Shown piece after piece: positions 1 through 8,560 of a DNA stretch of 64,000 nucleotides (position 1 is its first letter; every line of letters begins with the position of its first letter). Source of the stretch: Lachnospiraceae bacterium (lineage in GTDB: Bacteria; Bacillota; Clostridia; Lachnospirales; Lachnospiraceae). The notes below the pieces were generated by a model. That model saw only the letters and a program-made list of their open reading frames with translations, made no database searches and had not been told where the DNA came from. The DNA lies in assembly GCA_024684085.1 (NCBI GenBank), contig JAIKXM010000017.1, forward strand, positions 1 to 64,000. Direction: 5' to 3'. Made by a program: the position numbers and the translations under genes.

Positions 1-2
1 GC

Positions 3-110
3 CCTACAACTGTAGAAGCTGTCCTTGGGAAAATGGTAAAAGATGGATCAATAAAAAAACTTGGAACTGCGAGGGCAACAAAATATGTTAATGCGAAACA
101 CATCCGGTGA
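3..110 (+). CDS. 3' end of a winged-helix protein (partial)
   Basis: The window opens inside a reading frame that ends with TGA at 108-110. The last 35 residues (ending ARATKYVNAKHIR) look like the C-terminal winged helix seen in Fic-domain and AlbA/RecG-like regulators, where the pattern is a recognition helix, then 'G.I...G..RATRY'. Only this tail is visible, so the catalytic part and the true family cannot be judged. It is not counted as a pseudogene because the truncation is caused by the window edge. Confidence 0.5.
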   Translation, partial: PTTVEAVLGKMVKDGSIKKLGTARATKYVNAKHIR

Positions 111-343
111 TTTTTGTTGCTCAACGAAAACGACGTCGAGACTATAGTTTCGCTTTCACGGGTTTAAGGTTAAGTGGCTCGAAAAGGCTTGAAATCAAAG
201 GGGTTCGGCACTTTGGGGTAAAGGTTTGAAACGGCAAAAAGGGGCATTAAGTGTTTTACAGAATTAGTCCACTGGGAAGATTGTAAAAAAGGTTGAGAAT
301 ATAAGCAGATTAACTTCCGGTTTTATAGAGGATGGAGTTTGAA
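111..343. other. Gene-free stretch before the hydrolase remnant
   Basis: I see no convincing reading frame, tRNA or terminator here. The last 15 bases carry the GGAG ribosome site used by the ATG at 344. The segment may be decayed sequence, because it lies between a partial gene and a broken one. Confidence 0.3.
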
Positions 344-683
344 ATGAAGCGGCGAATCATAAAGATCTTAAAAGTGACGGGAATTGTTGTTTCTTTTATA
401 GCAATCATTCTGGTAGCTCATCTCATAGGCAGGATAATCAATAGCAGAAAGCCTGATGGTGGAATAAATGAATCAATATATGTAGATATAAACGGAACGA
501 AGCAGTGGATAAATATTTACGGACAGGATAGGGATAATCCCATTTTACTGTATCTTCACGGTGGACCGGGATCGGCAACGAGCCAGATTGATTACGCATT
601 TACAAGAAAGTGGAGTGATGTTTATACGGTAGTCACGTGGGATCAGAGGGGCAGCGGAAAAAGCTACGAAAAAGAAAAAGCAG
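344..683 (+). pseudogene. Truncated alpha/beta hydrolase (prolyl-aminopeptidase type)
   Basis: The ATG at 344 has GGAG seven bases upstream. The product begins with a lysine/arginine-rich N-terminus and one membrane segment (about residues 8-30). It then enters an alpha/beta-hydrolase fold with the oxyanion motif HGGPG and the following WDQRGSGKS block. The family normally continues for about 200 more residues, through the nucleophile elbow G-x-S-x-G and the Asp and His of the triad. All of that is missing. At about 680-684 the similarity stops and the sequence passes, in a different frame, into a GyrI-like domain. The hydrolase frame itself runs on as unrelated residues to a stop at 757. This looks like a deletion that joined two neighbouring genes. 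Confidence 0.7.
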
Positions 684-932
684 GATTTCACCAAAGTGGA
701 GTTCATGTCAGTCGAGGAGGGACTTTGCGTCCAGTGTATGCATATCGGTTCTTATGATGATGAGCCTGCAACGGTTGCCATGATGCATGAGTTCATAGAA
801 CAGCAGGGATATGAGCTGGATATTACGGATGAACGGCTACATCATGAGATTTATCTGAGTGATGTCAGGAAGGTTGCTTCTGAGAAGCTGAAGACTGTTA
901 TCAGGCATCCAATCAAGGAAAAGGAGGATTGA
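684..932 (+). pseudogene. C-terminal fragment of a GyrI-like ligand-binding protein
   Basis: From about 684 the frame reads DFTKVEFMSVEEG and then a typical end of the GyrI-like/AraC-effector-binding domain (CMHIGSYDDEP, then HEIYLSD, VA.EKLKTV.R). The family is usually about 150-210 residues, and only the last 80 or so remain, with no proper start. A GTG at 696 and an ATG at 705 lie in frame but lack a good ribosome site. The frame ends 4 bases before the next gene's ATG, so the intact ancestor was probably co-transcribed with that gene. Family assignment is from the motif pattern; the broken state is seen directly. Confidence 0.65.
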
Positions 933-936
933 GCTC

Positions 937-1683
937 ATGGAATACATTAAGGTAACAAGGGATAATCTGGAAAAAGAACACATCTGTTGTGCGATTTCCA
1001 ATAACAATGATGTGCAGGTATCTTCTAAGAAAGCCTGGCTTGCGGATAGGTTTGATGAAGGACTTGTTTTCTTGAAGAGTGTGGAGCGCGGCAAGTGCTT
1101 CATCGAATATATTCCTGCAGAAAATGCGTGGGTTCCGATTGAGGCAGACGGGTATATGTATATCGACTGTCTGTGGGTGTCCGGATCCTTCAAAGGGCAT
1201 GGATACTCGTCAGATCTGTTAAAGACATGCATAGAGGATAGTAAGGAAAAGGGGAAGAAAGGGTTGTGTATTTTATGTGCCGCAAAGAAAAAGCCGTTTC
1301 TGGCTGATCCCAAATTTCTGAAGTACAAAGGCTTTACCGTTGCGGATGAAGCGGATAACGGTATTCAACTCTGGTATTTGCCGTTTGACAAGAAGGCGGA
1401 CATACCACGATTCAAAGAATGTGCCGGTCATCCGCATATAGAAGAGAAGGGTTATGTTTTGTATTACACGAGCCAATGTCCTTTTAATGCGAAGTATGTA
1501 CCTGTCTTGGAGCAGACGGCTAAAGAGAATAGTATCCCGTTCCGGTCAATCCATATAGAAAGCAAGGACGAAGCGCAAAATGCCCCGACTCCGGTCACGA
1601 ATTATGCTTTGTTTCACGATGGTGAATATATTACAAATGAGCAGATGAACGATAAGAAGTTCCTAAAGCTGGTCAATGGATAG
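937..1683 (+). CDS. GNAT N-acetyltransferase with YoaP-like C-terminal domain
   Basis: This 248-residue protein starts at ATG 937 behind AAGGAGG. Residues 1-150 form a GNAT acetyltransferase: YIDCLWVSG is the beta4 strand, followed by the acetyl-CoA loop region FKGHGYSSDLL. Residues about 165-248 match the YoaP-like domain, a thioredoxin-like fold with a single cysteine at YYTSQCPFN. The acceptor is unknown; relatives are often near GyrI-like proteins, and here a GyrI fragment lies directly upstream. The protein is cytoplasmic and appears intact. Confidence 0.8.
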   Translation: MEYIKVTRDNLEKEHICCAISNNNDVQVSSKKAWLADRFDEGLVFLKSVERGKCFIEYIPAENAWVPIEADGYMYIDCLWVSGSFKGHGYSSDLLKTCIEDSKEKGKKGLCILCAAKKKPFLADPKFLKYKGFTVADEADNGIQLWYLPFDKKADIPRFKECAGHPHIEEKGYVLYYTSQCPFNAKYVPVLEQTAKENSIPFRSIHIESKDEAQNAPTPVTNYALFHDGEYITNEQMNDKKFLKLVNG

Positions 1684-1711
1684 GTAGAGTTATAAAGAAA
1701 AAGGGAGAATT

Positions 1712-2161
1712 ATGAAAATCACAATAAACCAGGTCAAAGGAAGTGAACCGGAAGTGACGGTAACTTACGACAATTTGACTCCGGAAGTTGTACGTCTTCT
1801 AGATTATTTAAAAGGGAACAGCATGGTGATCACCGGAAAAATCGAAGACGAGATCGTAAGAGTGAAGACTGCGTCCATTCTATATATTGAGTCGGTTGAT
1901 GATAAGACCTTCGCATATACTGCCAACCGGGTGATTCGGTTGGCTTATTCCCTGGCAGCGTTAGAGGAGATATTGGATCATGTGCGGTTCTTTCGCTGCA
2001 GCAAGTCCATGATATTGAATATTGATAAGATTGAGCGACTGAAAAGTCTGCCGTCGAATAGGATCGATGCGACTATGCTCGGCGGAGAGCATATATTGAT
2101 AACACGCACCTACGCGGCAAACTTACGACGGAGATTGCAAGGAGGGAATAATAATGAATAA
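1712..2161 (+). CDS. LytTR-family DNA-binding regulator
   Basis: This 149-residue protein carries a LytTR DNA-binding domain over about residues 45-145 (I.YIESVDDKTFAYT, then FFRCSKSMILNIDKIERL). It has no receiver domain, so it is a stand-alone LytTR regulator. AAAGGGAGAA precedes the ATG. It overlaps the DUF3021 gene by 8 bases. LytTR-DUF3021 pairs are common in Firmicutes, where the membrane partner is thought to restrain the regulator. The likely target is the ABC exporter downstream, which is an inference from position. Confidence 0.85.
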   Translation: MKITINQVKGSEPEVTVTYDNLTPEVVRLLDYLKGNSMVITGKIEDEIVRVKTASILYIESVDDKTFAYTANRVIRLAYSLAALEEILDHVRFFRCSKSMILNIDKIERLKSLPSNRIDATMLGGEHILITRTYAANLRRRLQGGNNNE

Positions 2162-2627
2162 AAAAGTTTCATTATGGGAACGGTATTTGACCGGAGAAAT
2201 TGGGATTGAATTTAAGTCATGTCTCTACTTTTTTGCAATTCTGTTTTATTACTGTTTTTATCGCGTTAGTAATGGTGTTTATTCTGCAGATATTTTGCAC
2301 ATGACAGAGATGATTCTGTTGTGCTATGTAATCGGATATGCCCAGGTGTATCTGTTCCATAATTTTGATGAGGCATGGAAGTATGCCCCCTTGGAAATCA
2401 CCGGTTTCATTGTCTGTACGGCGGTATATACCGGAGCCTCCGTTTTTTTGGGGTGGCTGGATCACAGTCTGTGGTGGACAGTGGGATTTGCGGCATATGT
2501 GGTAGTTCTATATATTTGTGTGATCATTATTTATTACACGAAGAGAAAGATTGATGATAAGAAACTGAATCAGGAGTTGGAAATGTTCCAATCCGGAATG
2601 AAAACTGAAGAGGATGACAGGGAATAG
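2154..2627 (+). CDS. DUF3021 membrane protein
   Basis: The 157-residue product has four likely transmembrane helices between residues 20 and 127 and a charged, probably cytoplasmic C-terminal tail. Length and helix pattern fit DUF3021. The start overlaps the LytTR gene stop region, which indicates translational coupling. The pair probably forms a membrane-anchored regulatory unit. Function beyond that is not known. Confidence 0.75.
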   Translation: MNKKVSLWERYLTGEIGIEFKSCLYFFAILFYYCFYRVSNGVYSADILHMTEMILLCYVIGYAQVYLFHNFDEAWKYAPLEITGFIVCTAVYTGASVFLGWLDHSLWWTVGFAAYVVVLYICVIIIYYTKRKIDDKKLNQELEMFQSGMKTEEDDRE

Positions 2628-2656
2628 TGCATCTTACAGGCGAATAAGTGTTACTT

Positions 2657-2685
2657 ACGGGAGCAGACATTGCTCCCGTTTTTTT
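2657..2685 (+). terminator. Terminator after the LytTR-DUF3021 unit
   Basis: A 9-bp perfect stem, ACGGGAGCA (2657-2665) with TGCTCCCGT (2671-2679), has a 5-base loop and is followed by a run of T. A TATAAT-like sequence follows at about 2693, so the ABC genes probably have their own promoter. Confidence 0.85.
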
Positions 2686-2729
2686 GTGCACTTATAATGA
2701 AGACAGAAAAGGGAAAGGAAGAAGCGCGT

Positions 2730-3581
2730 ATGAAAGAAAATGCAATCGAAATCAATCACTTAACAAAATATTACGGCAGGCATTGTGGCGTGGCTGATGT
2801 GAGTTTTTCTGTTAGAGCAGGAGATATCTTCGGTTTTTTGGGACCAAACGGAGCCGGTAAGTCGACGACTATTCGTTCCATGCTTGGCTTCCTGCAATAC
2901 GATGGAGAGATCAGCATTCTGGGGATGGATGCGAGAAAAGATCATGAACGAATTCTGCGTGAAATAGGCTATATGCCTTCGGAAGCCATGTTTTATCCAT
3001 CAATGCGAGTGAGGGATGTAATCCGGCTGTCTGCACAAATGCGTGGAATGGACTGCAAACAGGAAGCTGATATGCTCTGCGATCGTCTGAAGGTGGATAC
3101 GGAACGTAGAATATATGAACTATCGTTGGGTAATCGTAAGAAGGTTAGTATTGTCTGTGCCATGCAGCACAGGCCAAAGCTGTTTATTTTTGATGAGCCT
3201 ACCGGTGGGCTTGATCCTCTTATGCAGAATACTTTTTTTGAACTGATCGGGGAATATGTTGAGGACGGTACCACTTGTATACTGTCTACCCACGTGCTTT
3301 CTGAAGTGAAAAAGTACTGCAATAATGTTGCGATCATGAAAGAAGGGCAACTGGTAAGCACCGGAAGTGTATCGGAGCTGACTCACACCAGTTCCAAACG
3401 GGTAAGGGCAACCGTGGACGGGCAAGCGGTGGACTACTTGTATACAAAAGACATGAACAGTTTATTGAAGGAACTCGGAGGTAGAAATGTGACAGACTTG
3501 ACTATAACAGATCCGTCCATCGACGAAATATTCTTGGGTTACTACAGTAAGAATGATAATCGAGAGGAGGTTAAGAAATGA
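2730..3581 (+). CDS. ABC transporter ATP-binding protein
   Basis: The ATG at 2730 is chosen because GGAAAGGAAG lies 8-18 bases upstream; longer in-frame starts fall inside the terminator. The 283-residue protein has a Walker A motif (GPNGAGKSTT), the signature LSLGNRKKV in place of LSGGQ, and Walker B with FIFDEPTGGLDP. The C-terminal 70 residues are variable, as in drug or bacteriocin exporters of the ABC-2 class. The partner permease overlaps by 4 bases (ATGA type). The substrate is unknown. Confidence 0.9.
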   Translation: MKENAIEINHLTKYYGRHCGVADVSFSVRAGDIFGFLGPNGAGKSTTIRSMLGFLQYDGEISILGMDARKDHERILREIGYMPSEAMFYPSMRVRDVIRLSAQMRGMDCKQEADMLCDRLKVDTERRIYELSLGNRKKVSIVCAMQHRPKLFIFDEPTGGLDPLMQNTFFELIGEYVEDGTTCILSTHVLSEVKKYCNNVAIMKEGQLVSTGSVSELTHTSSKRVRATVDGQAVDYLYTKDMNSLLKELGGRNVTDLTITDPSIDEIFLGYYSKNDNREEVKK

Positions 3582-4369
3582 TGGTACTGTTTCGACATGA
3601 ATGGAAACAAAATATAAGGACCCTTCTTATCTGGAGTCTGGCTGTTGGAATCATGGGAATGATATGCATTTGCCTGTATGCCGACATGGCTGAGAATATG
3701 GCTGACCTGTCAGAGAGTTTTTCCAATATGGGAGCTTTCTCTGATGCATTTGGTATGAGTGTCCTGGGAATAGGAACTATTGCAGGTTTTTTTGCCACAG
3801 AAGTTGGGGTGGTGCACGGCCTGGGAAGTTCAATGTTTGCGGCAATCATCGCAGGCAATATTCTATCTAAAGAAGAGGAAGGGCATACCGGCGAATTTTT
3901 GTATTCTTTACCTGTATCCAGAGGAAAAGTGATCACTGCCAAGATCTGCTCTATTGTGTCAGCACTTGCAGTGTTTACTGCAGTTACCTGTATCTTCTAT
4001 ATCCTGGGATTTCAGGTGATTGACACCGCGCCGGATTATAAGCTGTTTGCAATCTTTATGCTGTCGCAATTGCTTATGAATCTGGAAGTTATGTGCATCT
4101 GTATAGCACTTTCCGCCTTTGTGAAACGGAATATGACAGGTGCAGGCATTGGAATTGCATTATTTCTATATGTATACGACCTGATGGGAAGGATTATTCC
4201 GGACGCTAAAGATTACCTGTTTATCGGGCCTTTTAGTTATGCCAATGCAACTGATATTTTTGCTGAGCAGGAGATAGGACCGGCAGCGTACATCTGCGGA
4301 GGATGTCTGATGCTAATCGCACTTTTTATCACCTATGCGGTCTATACAAAGAAAGATCTGGCTTCATAA
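3578..4369 (+). CDS. ABC-2 type transporter permease
   Basis: This 263-residue protein has about six hydrophobic segments and the cytoplasmic motif EEEGHTGEFLYSLPVSR, typical of ABC-2 permeases that act with single-domain ATPases. It is translationally coupled to the ATPase and ends just before a strong terminator. The pair probably works as an exporter; no substrate can be read from the sequence. Confidence 0.85.
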   Translation: MMVLFRHEWKQNIRTLLIWSLAVGIMGMICICLYADMAENMADLSESFSNMGAFSDAFGMSVLGIGTIAGFFATEVGVVHGLGSSMFAAIIAGNILSKEEEGHTGEFLYSLPVSRGKVITAKICSIVSALAVFTAVTCIFYILGFQVIDTAPDYKLFAIFMLSQLLMNLEVMCICIALSAFVKRNMTGAGIGIALFLYVYDLMGRIIPDAKDYLFIGPFSYANATDIFAEQEIGPAAYICGGCLMLIALFITYAVYTKKDLAS

Positions 4370-4373
4370 ATAT

Positions 4374-4409
4374 AACGCTTACCACTCTGCGGAATGGTAA
4401 GCGTTTTTT
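4374..4409 (+). terminator. Terminator after the ABC permease
   Basis: An 11-bp perfect stem, AACGCTTACCA with TGGTAAGCGTT, has a 10-base loop and is followed by a T run. Confidence 0.9.
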
Positions 4410-4502
4410 ATACTACGATTGACGCATCAATTTCGACAGGAAACGAGATGATACAGGGAAGGAGACTGCATACATGAAGTGCAGCAGACATCCCGGTTAG
4501 AC

Positions 4503-4530
4503 TTGCAAGAGAATCTGTTTGAAGTATAAT
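4503..4530 (+). promoter_or_regulatory. Probable promoter of the zinc-ribbon membrane operon
   Basis: TTGCAA (4503-4508) and TATAAT (4525-4530) are separated by 16 bases, about 80 bases before the ATG at 4611. The elements are close to the sigma-A consensus. No other promoter of similar strength is visible upstream of the genes to 8100. Confidence 0.5.
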
Positions 4531-4610
4531 AGTAATTGTGACTTTATTTTAACTTAAGGAGTATGAAGGCGTTGATGCAATGCAGGGAGTAGAACCGGCA
4601 GGAGTGTATT

Positions 4611-5252
4611 ATGAGTGATTATGGTCAAATCAGATTCAGACGTTTGATCCTGATAATAATGTTAGTTGCTCTGGTCTTATTTATAAAATATAAGAATGGT
4701 GAAAGACGAGCTTATGCAGGTATACCGGAGCCGATCCAGACAGAGGCTGAAGGTCAGACGAAGATATATGTTGATGATTATGATGTAACGATCGATTATC
4801 TCTATGCCTATGATATAGAAGCACTGGTAATAGGCACTAAGAAGTACTCCGAATGGGATATAGCCGGCAAGCTTGCCCCCAAAGATCTTGGTCTGGCATG
4901 GGGAGATGTCGCGGCATACAATGATGTGATCGATTTTCATTGGAGACAATCCGGAAGATGGCTTAATTGGCACGTTGACAGCATGGAAGAGATATCTGAG
5001 GTCGGAGGTGTGGCGGATGTAAACCGTCAGAGCAGCAATAATCATGTGATCGCTGCTGACACGGATGTCAGGTCGACTATAGCGAAGATCAGACGAGGAG
5101 ATCATGTTCATCTTAAGGGGTACCTTATCAGTCTTAAAGGAGTAAGCTCAGAAGGAAATACGTATACCTGGGTGTCCAGCACCAGTCGTACCGACAGTGG
5201 AGCCCATGCTTGTGAAGTATTCTATGTGACCGATGCCAGGATACTGGATTAG
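4611..5252 (+). CDS. Membrane-anchored protein of unknown function
   Basis: This 213-residue protein has one N-terminal membrane segment (about residues 10-25), placing the rest outside the cell. The body contains conserved-looking aromatic blocks (WRQSGRWLNWH, HVHLKGYLISL, TWVSSTSRTDSG.HACEVFYV). The final block resembles a small extracytoplasmic family I associate with hypothetical proteins in both proteobacteria and Firmicutes. No catalytic motif is obvious. It is the first gene of a unit that continues with zinc-ribbon membrane proteins. Confidence 0.6.
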   Translation: MSDYGQIRFRRLILIIMLVALVLFIKYKNGERRAYAGIPEPIQTEAEGQTKIYVDDYDVTIDYLYAYDIEALVIGTKKYSEWDIAGKLAPKDLGLAWGDVAAYNDVIDFHWRQSGRWLNWHVDSMEEISEVGGVADVNRQSSNNHVIAADTDVRSTIAKIRRGDHVHLKGYLISLKGVSSEGNTYTWVSSTSRTDSGAHACEVFYVTDARILD

Positions 5253-5333
5253 TACATACTGTTATCAAGTGTTAGATATAAGAAAAGGAGAATCCGTCAA
5301 GCTGATAATTGTTCGGATAAGGTGTAAGTATTA

Positions 5334-6074
5334 ATGAAATGTAGAAGTTGCGGTGGGGAGATAAGTCTTACGGACAAGGTGTGTCCTTATTGCGGACGTC
5401 CGCTTGAGGAGACGATCAGACACCGTTCCGATATGGAGAAATATAATAAGGAGAATGAAAAAGCCAAGGCCAGGACAGGAAAAGCTGCTTCCGAGAATCT
5501 GCCTATAGTGATCAGTGTACTTATCATGCTGGTGTTGATCATAGGTATCGGAGTATCCAGATATATCATTGCTGAGGCGTATCATTTTCGCAGTGATGCT
5601 CTGCGTAAGGAGTCTAAAGAGCGTTATGAGGAGTACGAGCCGATCATCTCAGATTATCTGAATGAAGGAGATTATACGGGATTCGCGGCTTTTATTAATG
5701 CTCACAATATCGCAACCTATGACACCCCTTATAATCGTCTTGATCTGCTTAATGATATGGCCAAAGAATACACTAAAGTTGTCAATTCCGTGGAGTGTGC
5801 CTGCCTGGTGGGCGAAGAAGCTAAGCAGTATCTGTCAGAGGATGAAGTATATTCCTGCCGTATGGCCATAGAAAGCTTTTATCAGGAATACAATGATAAG
5901 AAGGCTGCTATAGAGAAGGATGCCTACAGGGATCATATCGTTGATATGGAAGCCCGGGTCGGGCTGATAATGGAGATCTATCTGGGAATGGATGCTGAAG
6001 AGCGAACGGCCTATCTTGCCGGTTCGGTCAATGAGCAGGAAGCTTATCTGGAGGAGGTGATCCTGGGTGAATAG
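5334..6074 (+). CDS. Zinc-ribbon membrane protein, module copy 1
   Basis: This 246-residue protein starts with a zinc ribbon (CRSCG then CPYCG, residues 3-20). It then has a charged linker, one membrane segment (about 56-75) and a long helical, acidic outer domain. It is paralogous to the product at 6939: both have C-x2-C/C-P-x-C-G, a short 'M..Y...E' linker, a membrane helix, a 'Y....Y(L)xxGxY..(F/A)..FI.AH.I' block and a closing 'DME..........Y..M..EE'. The next gene overlaps its 3' end by 8 bases. Function is unknown; such proteins may sense or scaffold at the membrane. Confidence 0.65.
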   Translation: MKCRSCGGEISLTDKVCPYCGRPLEETIRHRSDMEKYNKENEKAKARTGKAASENLPIVISVLIMLVLIIGIGVSRYIIAEAYHFRSDALRKESKERYEEYEPIISDYLNEGDYTGFAAFINAHNIATYDTPYNRLDLLNDMAKEYTKVVNSVECACLVGEEAKQYLSEDEVYSCRMAIESFYQEYNDKKAAIEKDAYRDHIVDMEARVGLIMEIYLGMDAEERTAYLAGSVNEQEAYLEEVILGE

Positions 6075-6483
6075 GAAGATCATATTCAGAAGTCTGATAG
6101 CCGTCAATATTATCCTGGGCATTTGGCTTATCATATCTGTTATAGGAGCTGTTAATGAATTGAACTTACAGTATGTTGAGGCCGATTCTCATACATCATG
6201 GAGCCTCGTTATGTACCTTGAACGCGAGGAGTACGGTGTCGCAGCCGGGCTCGCACGCCCTGTTCGCGGAGGGGAGATGATCGCCGGGGAAAATGAGGAT
6301 TATTACAGGATAGGTGAGTATGCAGAGCTTTCTTTTTTGAAAGAGATATATGTAAAAAAAGGGGCGACTGAGACAGTGGCTATCTATGAGAACAGACTTG
6401 CTTCATTGCGCGAAAGGCTGCCGGAGTACGCCGCTATCTTTGATAAAATTGACACAAGTGTCATTAATTCCATTAAGGAGTGA
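6067..6483 (+). CDS. Small single-pass membrane protein, module copy 1
   Basis: The frame starts at GTG 6067 inside the end of the previous gene, behind GGAGGTGA, so translation is coupled. The 138-residue product has one N-terminal membrane helix (about 10-30) and a soluble helical domain. It is paralogous to the product at 7684: both have '(Y)YR.G.YA..(S/A)F...(I/V)Y' and a charged C-terminal helix. It is probably the partner of the preceding zinc-ribbon protein. Confidence 0.6.
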   Translation: MNRKIIFRSLIAVNIILGIWLIISVIGAVNELNLQYVEADSHTSWSLVMYLEREEYGVAAGLARPVRGGEMIAGENEDYYRIGEYAELSFLKEIYVKKGATETVAIYENRLASLRERLPEYAAIFDKIDTSVINSIKE

Positions 6484-6487
6484 CGGT

Positions 6488-6838
6488 ATGGGTAAGACGA
6501 TCATATGTGAGAAGTGCGGTGGTCATTATGACATATCGCTTGTGAGATGTCCATATTGCGGTGCGGGTTATCTGCCGGCCGAGGAAGACGAATATATGGA
6601 TAGTATGGAAGAAGTGAGACAGGATCTCGAGGATAGTGTAAATAGAAGCGAGAAGCATATCGGCAAGTCTGTCGGCCTGATCGTGGTAGGGATAACAGCA
6701 GGCGTTGTAATGATCATTCTCATCATTATGCTGTTCTTGTCCTTATCGAAAGAGAAAGAAAGCGAGAAAAACCGTCAGTTAAAGGAAGAATTCCTTAACG
6801 ATCAGCAGATAACGATGGACTTGGGGGATGAACCTTAG
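6488..6838 (+). CDS. Short zinc-ribbon membrane protein
   Basis: The ATG at 6488 follows AAGGAG by 9 bases. The 116-residue product has a zinc ribbon (CEKCG then CPYCG), an acidic linker and one membrane helix (about 58-80), and ends with a short tail. It lacks the outer domain of its two neighbours, so it looks like a reduced third member of the same family lying between the two module copies. Confidence 0.65.
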   Translation: MGKTIICEKCGGHYDISLVRCPYCGAGYLPAEEDEYMDSMEEVRQDLEDSVNRSEKHIGKSVGLIVVGITAGVVMIILIIMLFLSLSKEKESEKNRQLKEEFLNDQQITMDLGDEP

Positions 6839-6938
6839 AACCGGTATCAGAGGATGATAAAGGTATGATAAAGCGCGTGAGTTACGCCGCCGGTGGGAGA
6901 TGACGGAAAGGCAGGATCCGGCAGGAGGAGTAAAAGGA

Positions 6939-7694
6939 ATGATATGTGATAATTGCAGGCATGAGATAGGACCGGAGGATCTGAAGTGTCCTAATTGTGG
7001 GGCTGATAATCCCTTCGCATTGCAGCATGCGAAGAATATGGAAGAATATGAGGCCGCATATAAGGAAACTGAGGAAAAGGCAAGGCAATTCGCCGGTAAT
7101 ACCGCGTCCATCGGTAAAAGAGCAGCTATTCTTGCGATACTTTTGATCGGTATAGTTGTTATGCTTATCGTGAGCAGGATGAATTATGCAGATCCTGATT
7201 CTGACAAGGCTGTCATAAAAGATGCCGTTAAGAATGTAGATTTGTATTCTGATATGATGGAAGAATACCTTGAGAACGGCGAATATATGGAGTGTGCGAG
7301 CTTTATTTTTGCTCATGAGATAAAGAGCCTTCATGGCAATGAATATGCGCGATTTGGCAATATCGATTTTGTGATCATGGATTATTATGAATGCATCCGG
7401 GGAATGGAAGATATTGTTTTTCGTTCTAACGAAGCAGATTATTTCAGCAGTCTGGATACGGATATCAATAATTATTGTATGTATCTTGAAGATTTCTACA
7501 GTACCTATGCCAATATGAAACTTCTGGAGAGTAATGCACAGTATCTGAGTTATATGGATGATATGGAGACGGAACTTCGTACTGCCATGAGAGTCTATTT
7601 TTCCATGGATGAAGAAGAGATTGACAGCTTCCTTAAGATGACCCGTGCCGGGAAAGCAGTGAAGATCGAGGAGGTATTGGACAATGAGGAATAA
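6939..7694 (+). CDS. Zinc-ribbon membrane protein, module copy 2
   Basis: The ATG at 6939 is preferred over the in-frame ATG at 6900, because AGGAGG lies at 6923-6928 and the zinc ribbon (CDNCR then CPNCG) then begins at residue 3, as in the paralogue. The 251-residue protein has a membrane helix near residues 65-85 and a helical outer domain. Its layout parallels the product of 5334 throughout. The following gene overlaps its end by 11 bases, repeating the arrangement of copy 1. Confidence 0.65.
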   Translation: MICDNCRHEIGPEDLKCPNCGADNPFALQHAKNMEEYEAAYKETEEKARQFAGNTASIGKRAAILAILLIGIVVMLIVSRMNYADPDSDKAVIKDAVKNVDLYSDMMEEYLENGEYMECASFIFAHEIKSLHGNEYARFGNIDFVIMDYYECIRGMEDIVFRSNEADYFSSLDTDINNYCMYLEDFYSTYANMKLLESNAQYLSYMDDMETELRTAMRVYFSMDEEEIDSFLKMTRAGKAVKIEEVLDNEE

Positions 7695-8100
7695 GTATAC
7701 TGTTTTGATTATCAACAGTCTTCTTGTTATAGCCGGAATCGCATTCCTGATATGCCTGATCGATATGATATATTCCTTCAGGTATAGATTCAGAGAGACG
7801 TCTGATCCGAGTGAAGAGCATGCGGATGTTTTTGAATATCAGCTTGAGTATAAGGCTTATAATGAGATACTGGACAGTTATCATGTGCTTAGAATGCAGG
7901 ATCTTGATCCAAAGCCCGGATTTGAGAATATCTACAGGGCAGGCGCATATGCCGATGCAGCCTTTATGGTACCTGTGTACGAGGCCGAACATTCGGATGT
8001 GCGGAGTGAGAAGAACGAACAGAAGCTTGCCGTGATAAGAAATGAACTGGGCGATCATATACAAATAGCCGATGATATAGATAAGATCGTAGGAAGATAA
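7684..8100 (+). CDS. Small single-pass membrane protein, module copy 2
   Basis: This 138-residue product has the same length as its paralogue at 6067. It has one membrane helix (about 8-28) and a soluble domain with 'IYRAGAYADAAFMVPVYE'. The ATG at 7684 overlaps the end of the zinc-ribbon gene, with GAGGAGG upstream. It closes the duplicated module. Confidence 0.6.
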   Translation: MRNKYTVLIINSLLVIAGIAFLICLIDMIYSFRYRFRETSDPSEEHADVFEYQLEYKAYNEILDSYHVLRMQDLDPKPGFENIYRAGAYADAAFMVPVYEAEHSDVRSEKNEQKLAVIRNELGDHIQIADDIDKIVGR

Positions 8101-8170
8101 GACAAAAACAGACTTTTGGGCAGAATGAAAACGAGAAATCTACTTATGAAAAGCAGACAGGGAGGAAGAT

Positions 8171-8560
8171 ATGAATATCGAAGAAAGAGCACAGCTGGCA
8201 GTTGAGTATAAGACAAGGGGAAGGTTGAATTGCGCACAGGCGGTTACCGCAGCCCTTGCGGATGAGACGGGACTTGATAAGGAAGTTCTTAATAATATTA
8301 CGGCAGGTTTTGGCGTCGGAATGGGCAATATGGAAGCTACCTGCGGAGCGCTCGTCGGCGCCGGAATGGTAGTTGGTATGAAGACTGAGGGCAAAGGGAC
8401 TCTTCCTCTTAACAGGAAGCTGATTGAAGGCTTTCGTGACAAATGCGGAGCTGTAAAGTGCAGAGATCTTAAGACTGTCGGTGAAGACGGCAAGCCTCTC
8501 TGCCCCTGTGACGAGTGTGTCAGGAATGCGGTTCTGACATATGGCGAGATAATGGGATGA
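8171..8560 (+). CDS. C_GCAxxG_C_C family (putative redox-active) protein
   Basis: The 129-residue sequence shows the family's cysteine pattern: NCAQAV near residue 19, CGALVGAG near 60, then C..VKC, and a final CPCDECV. These spaced cysteines define the C_GCAxxG_C_C family, thought to bind metal or act in redox chemistry. GGGAGG precedes the ATG. The stop overlaps the next start (ATGA), so the two are co-translated. Confidence 0.85.
   Translation: MNIEERAQLAVEYKTRGRLNCAQAVTAALADETGLDKEVLNNITAGFGVGMGNMEATCGALVGAGMVVGMKTEGKGTLPLNRKLIEGFRDKCGAVKCRDLKTVGEDGKPLCPCDECVRNAVLTYGEIMG

Noticed and set aside
837-1328. Reverse-strand frame overlapping the GNAT gene
   Set aside because: It is antisense to a gene with clear domain motifs and shows no recognisable protein character.
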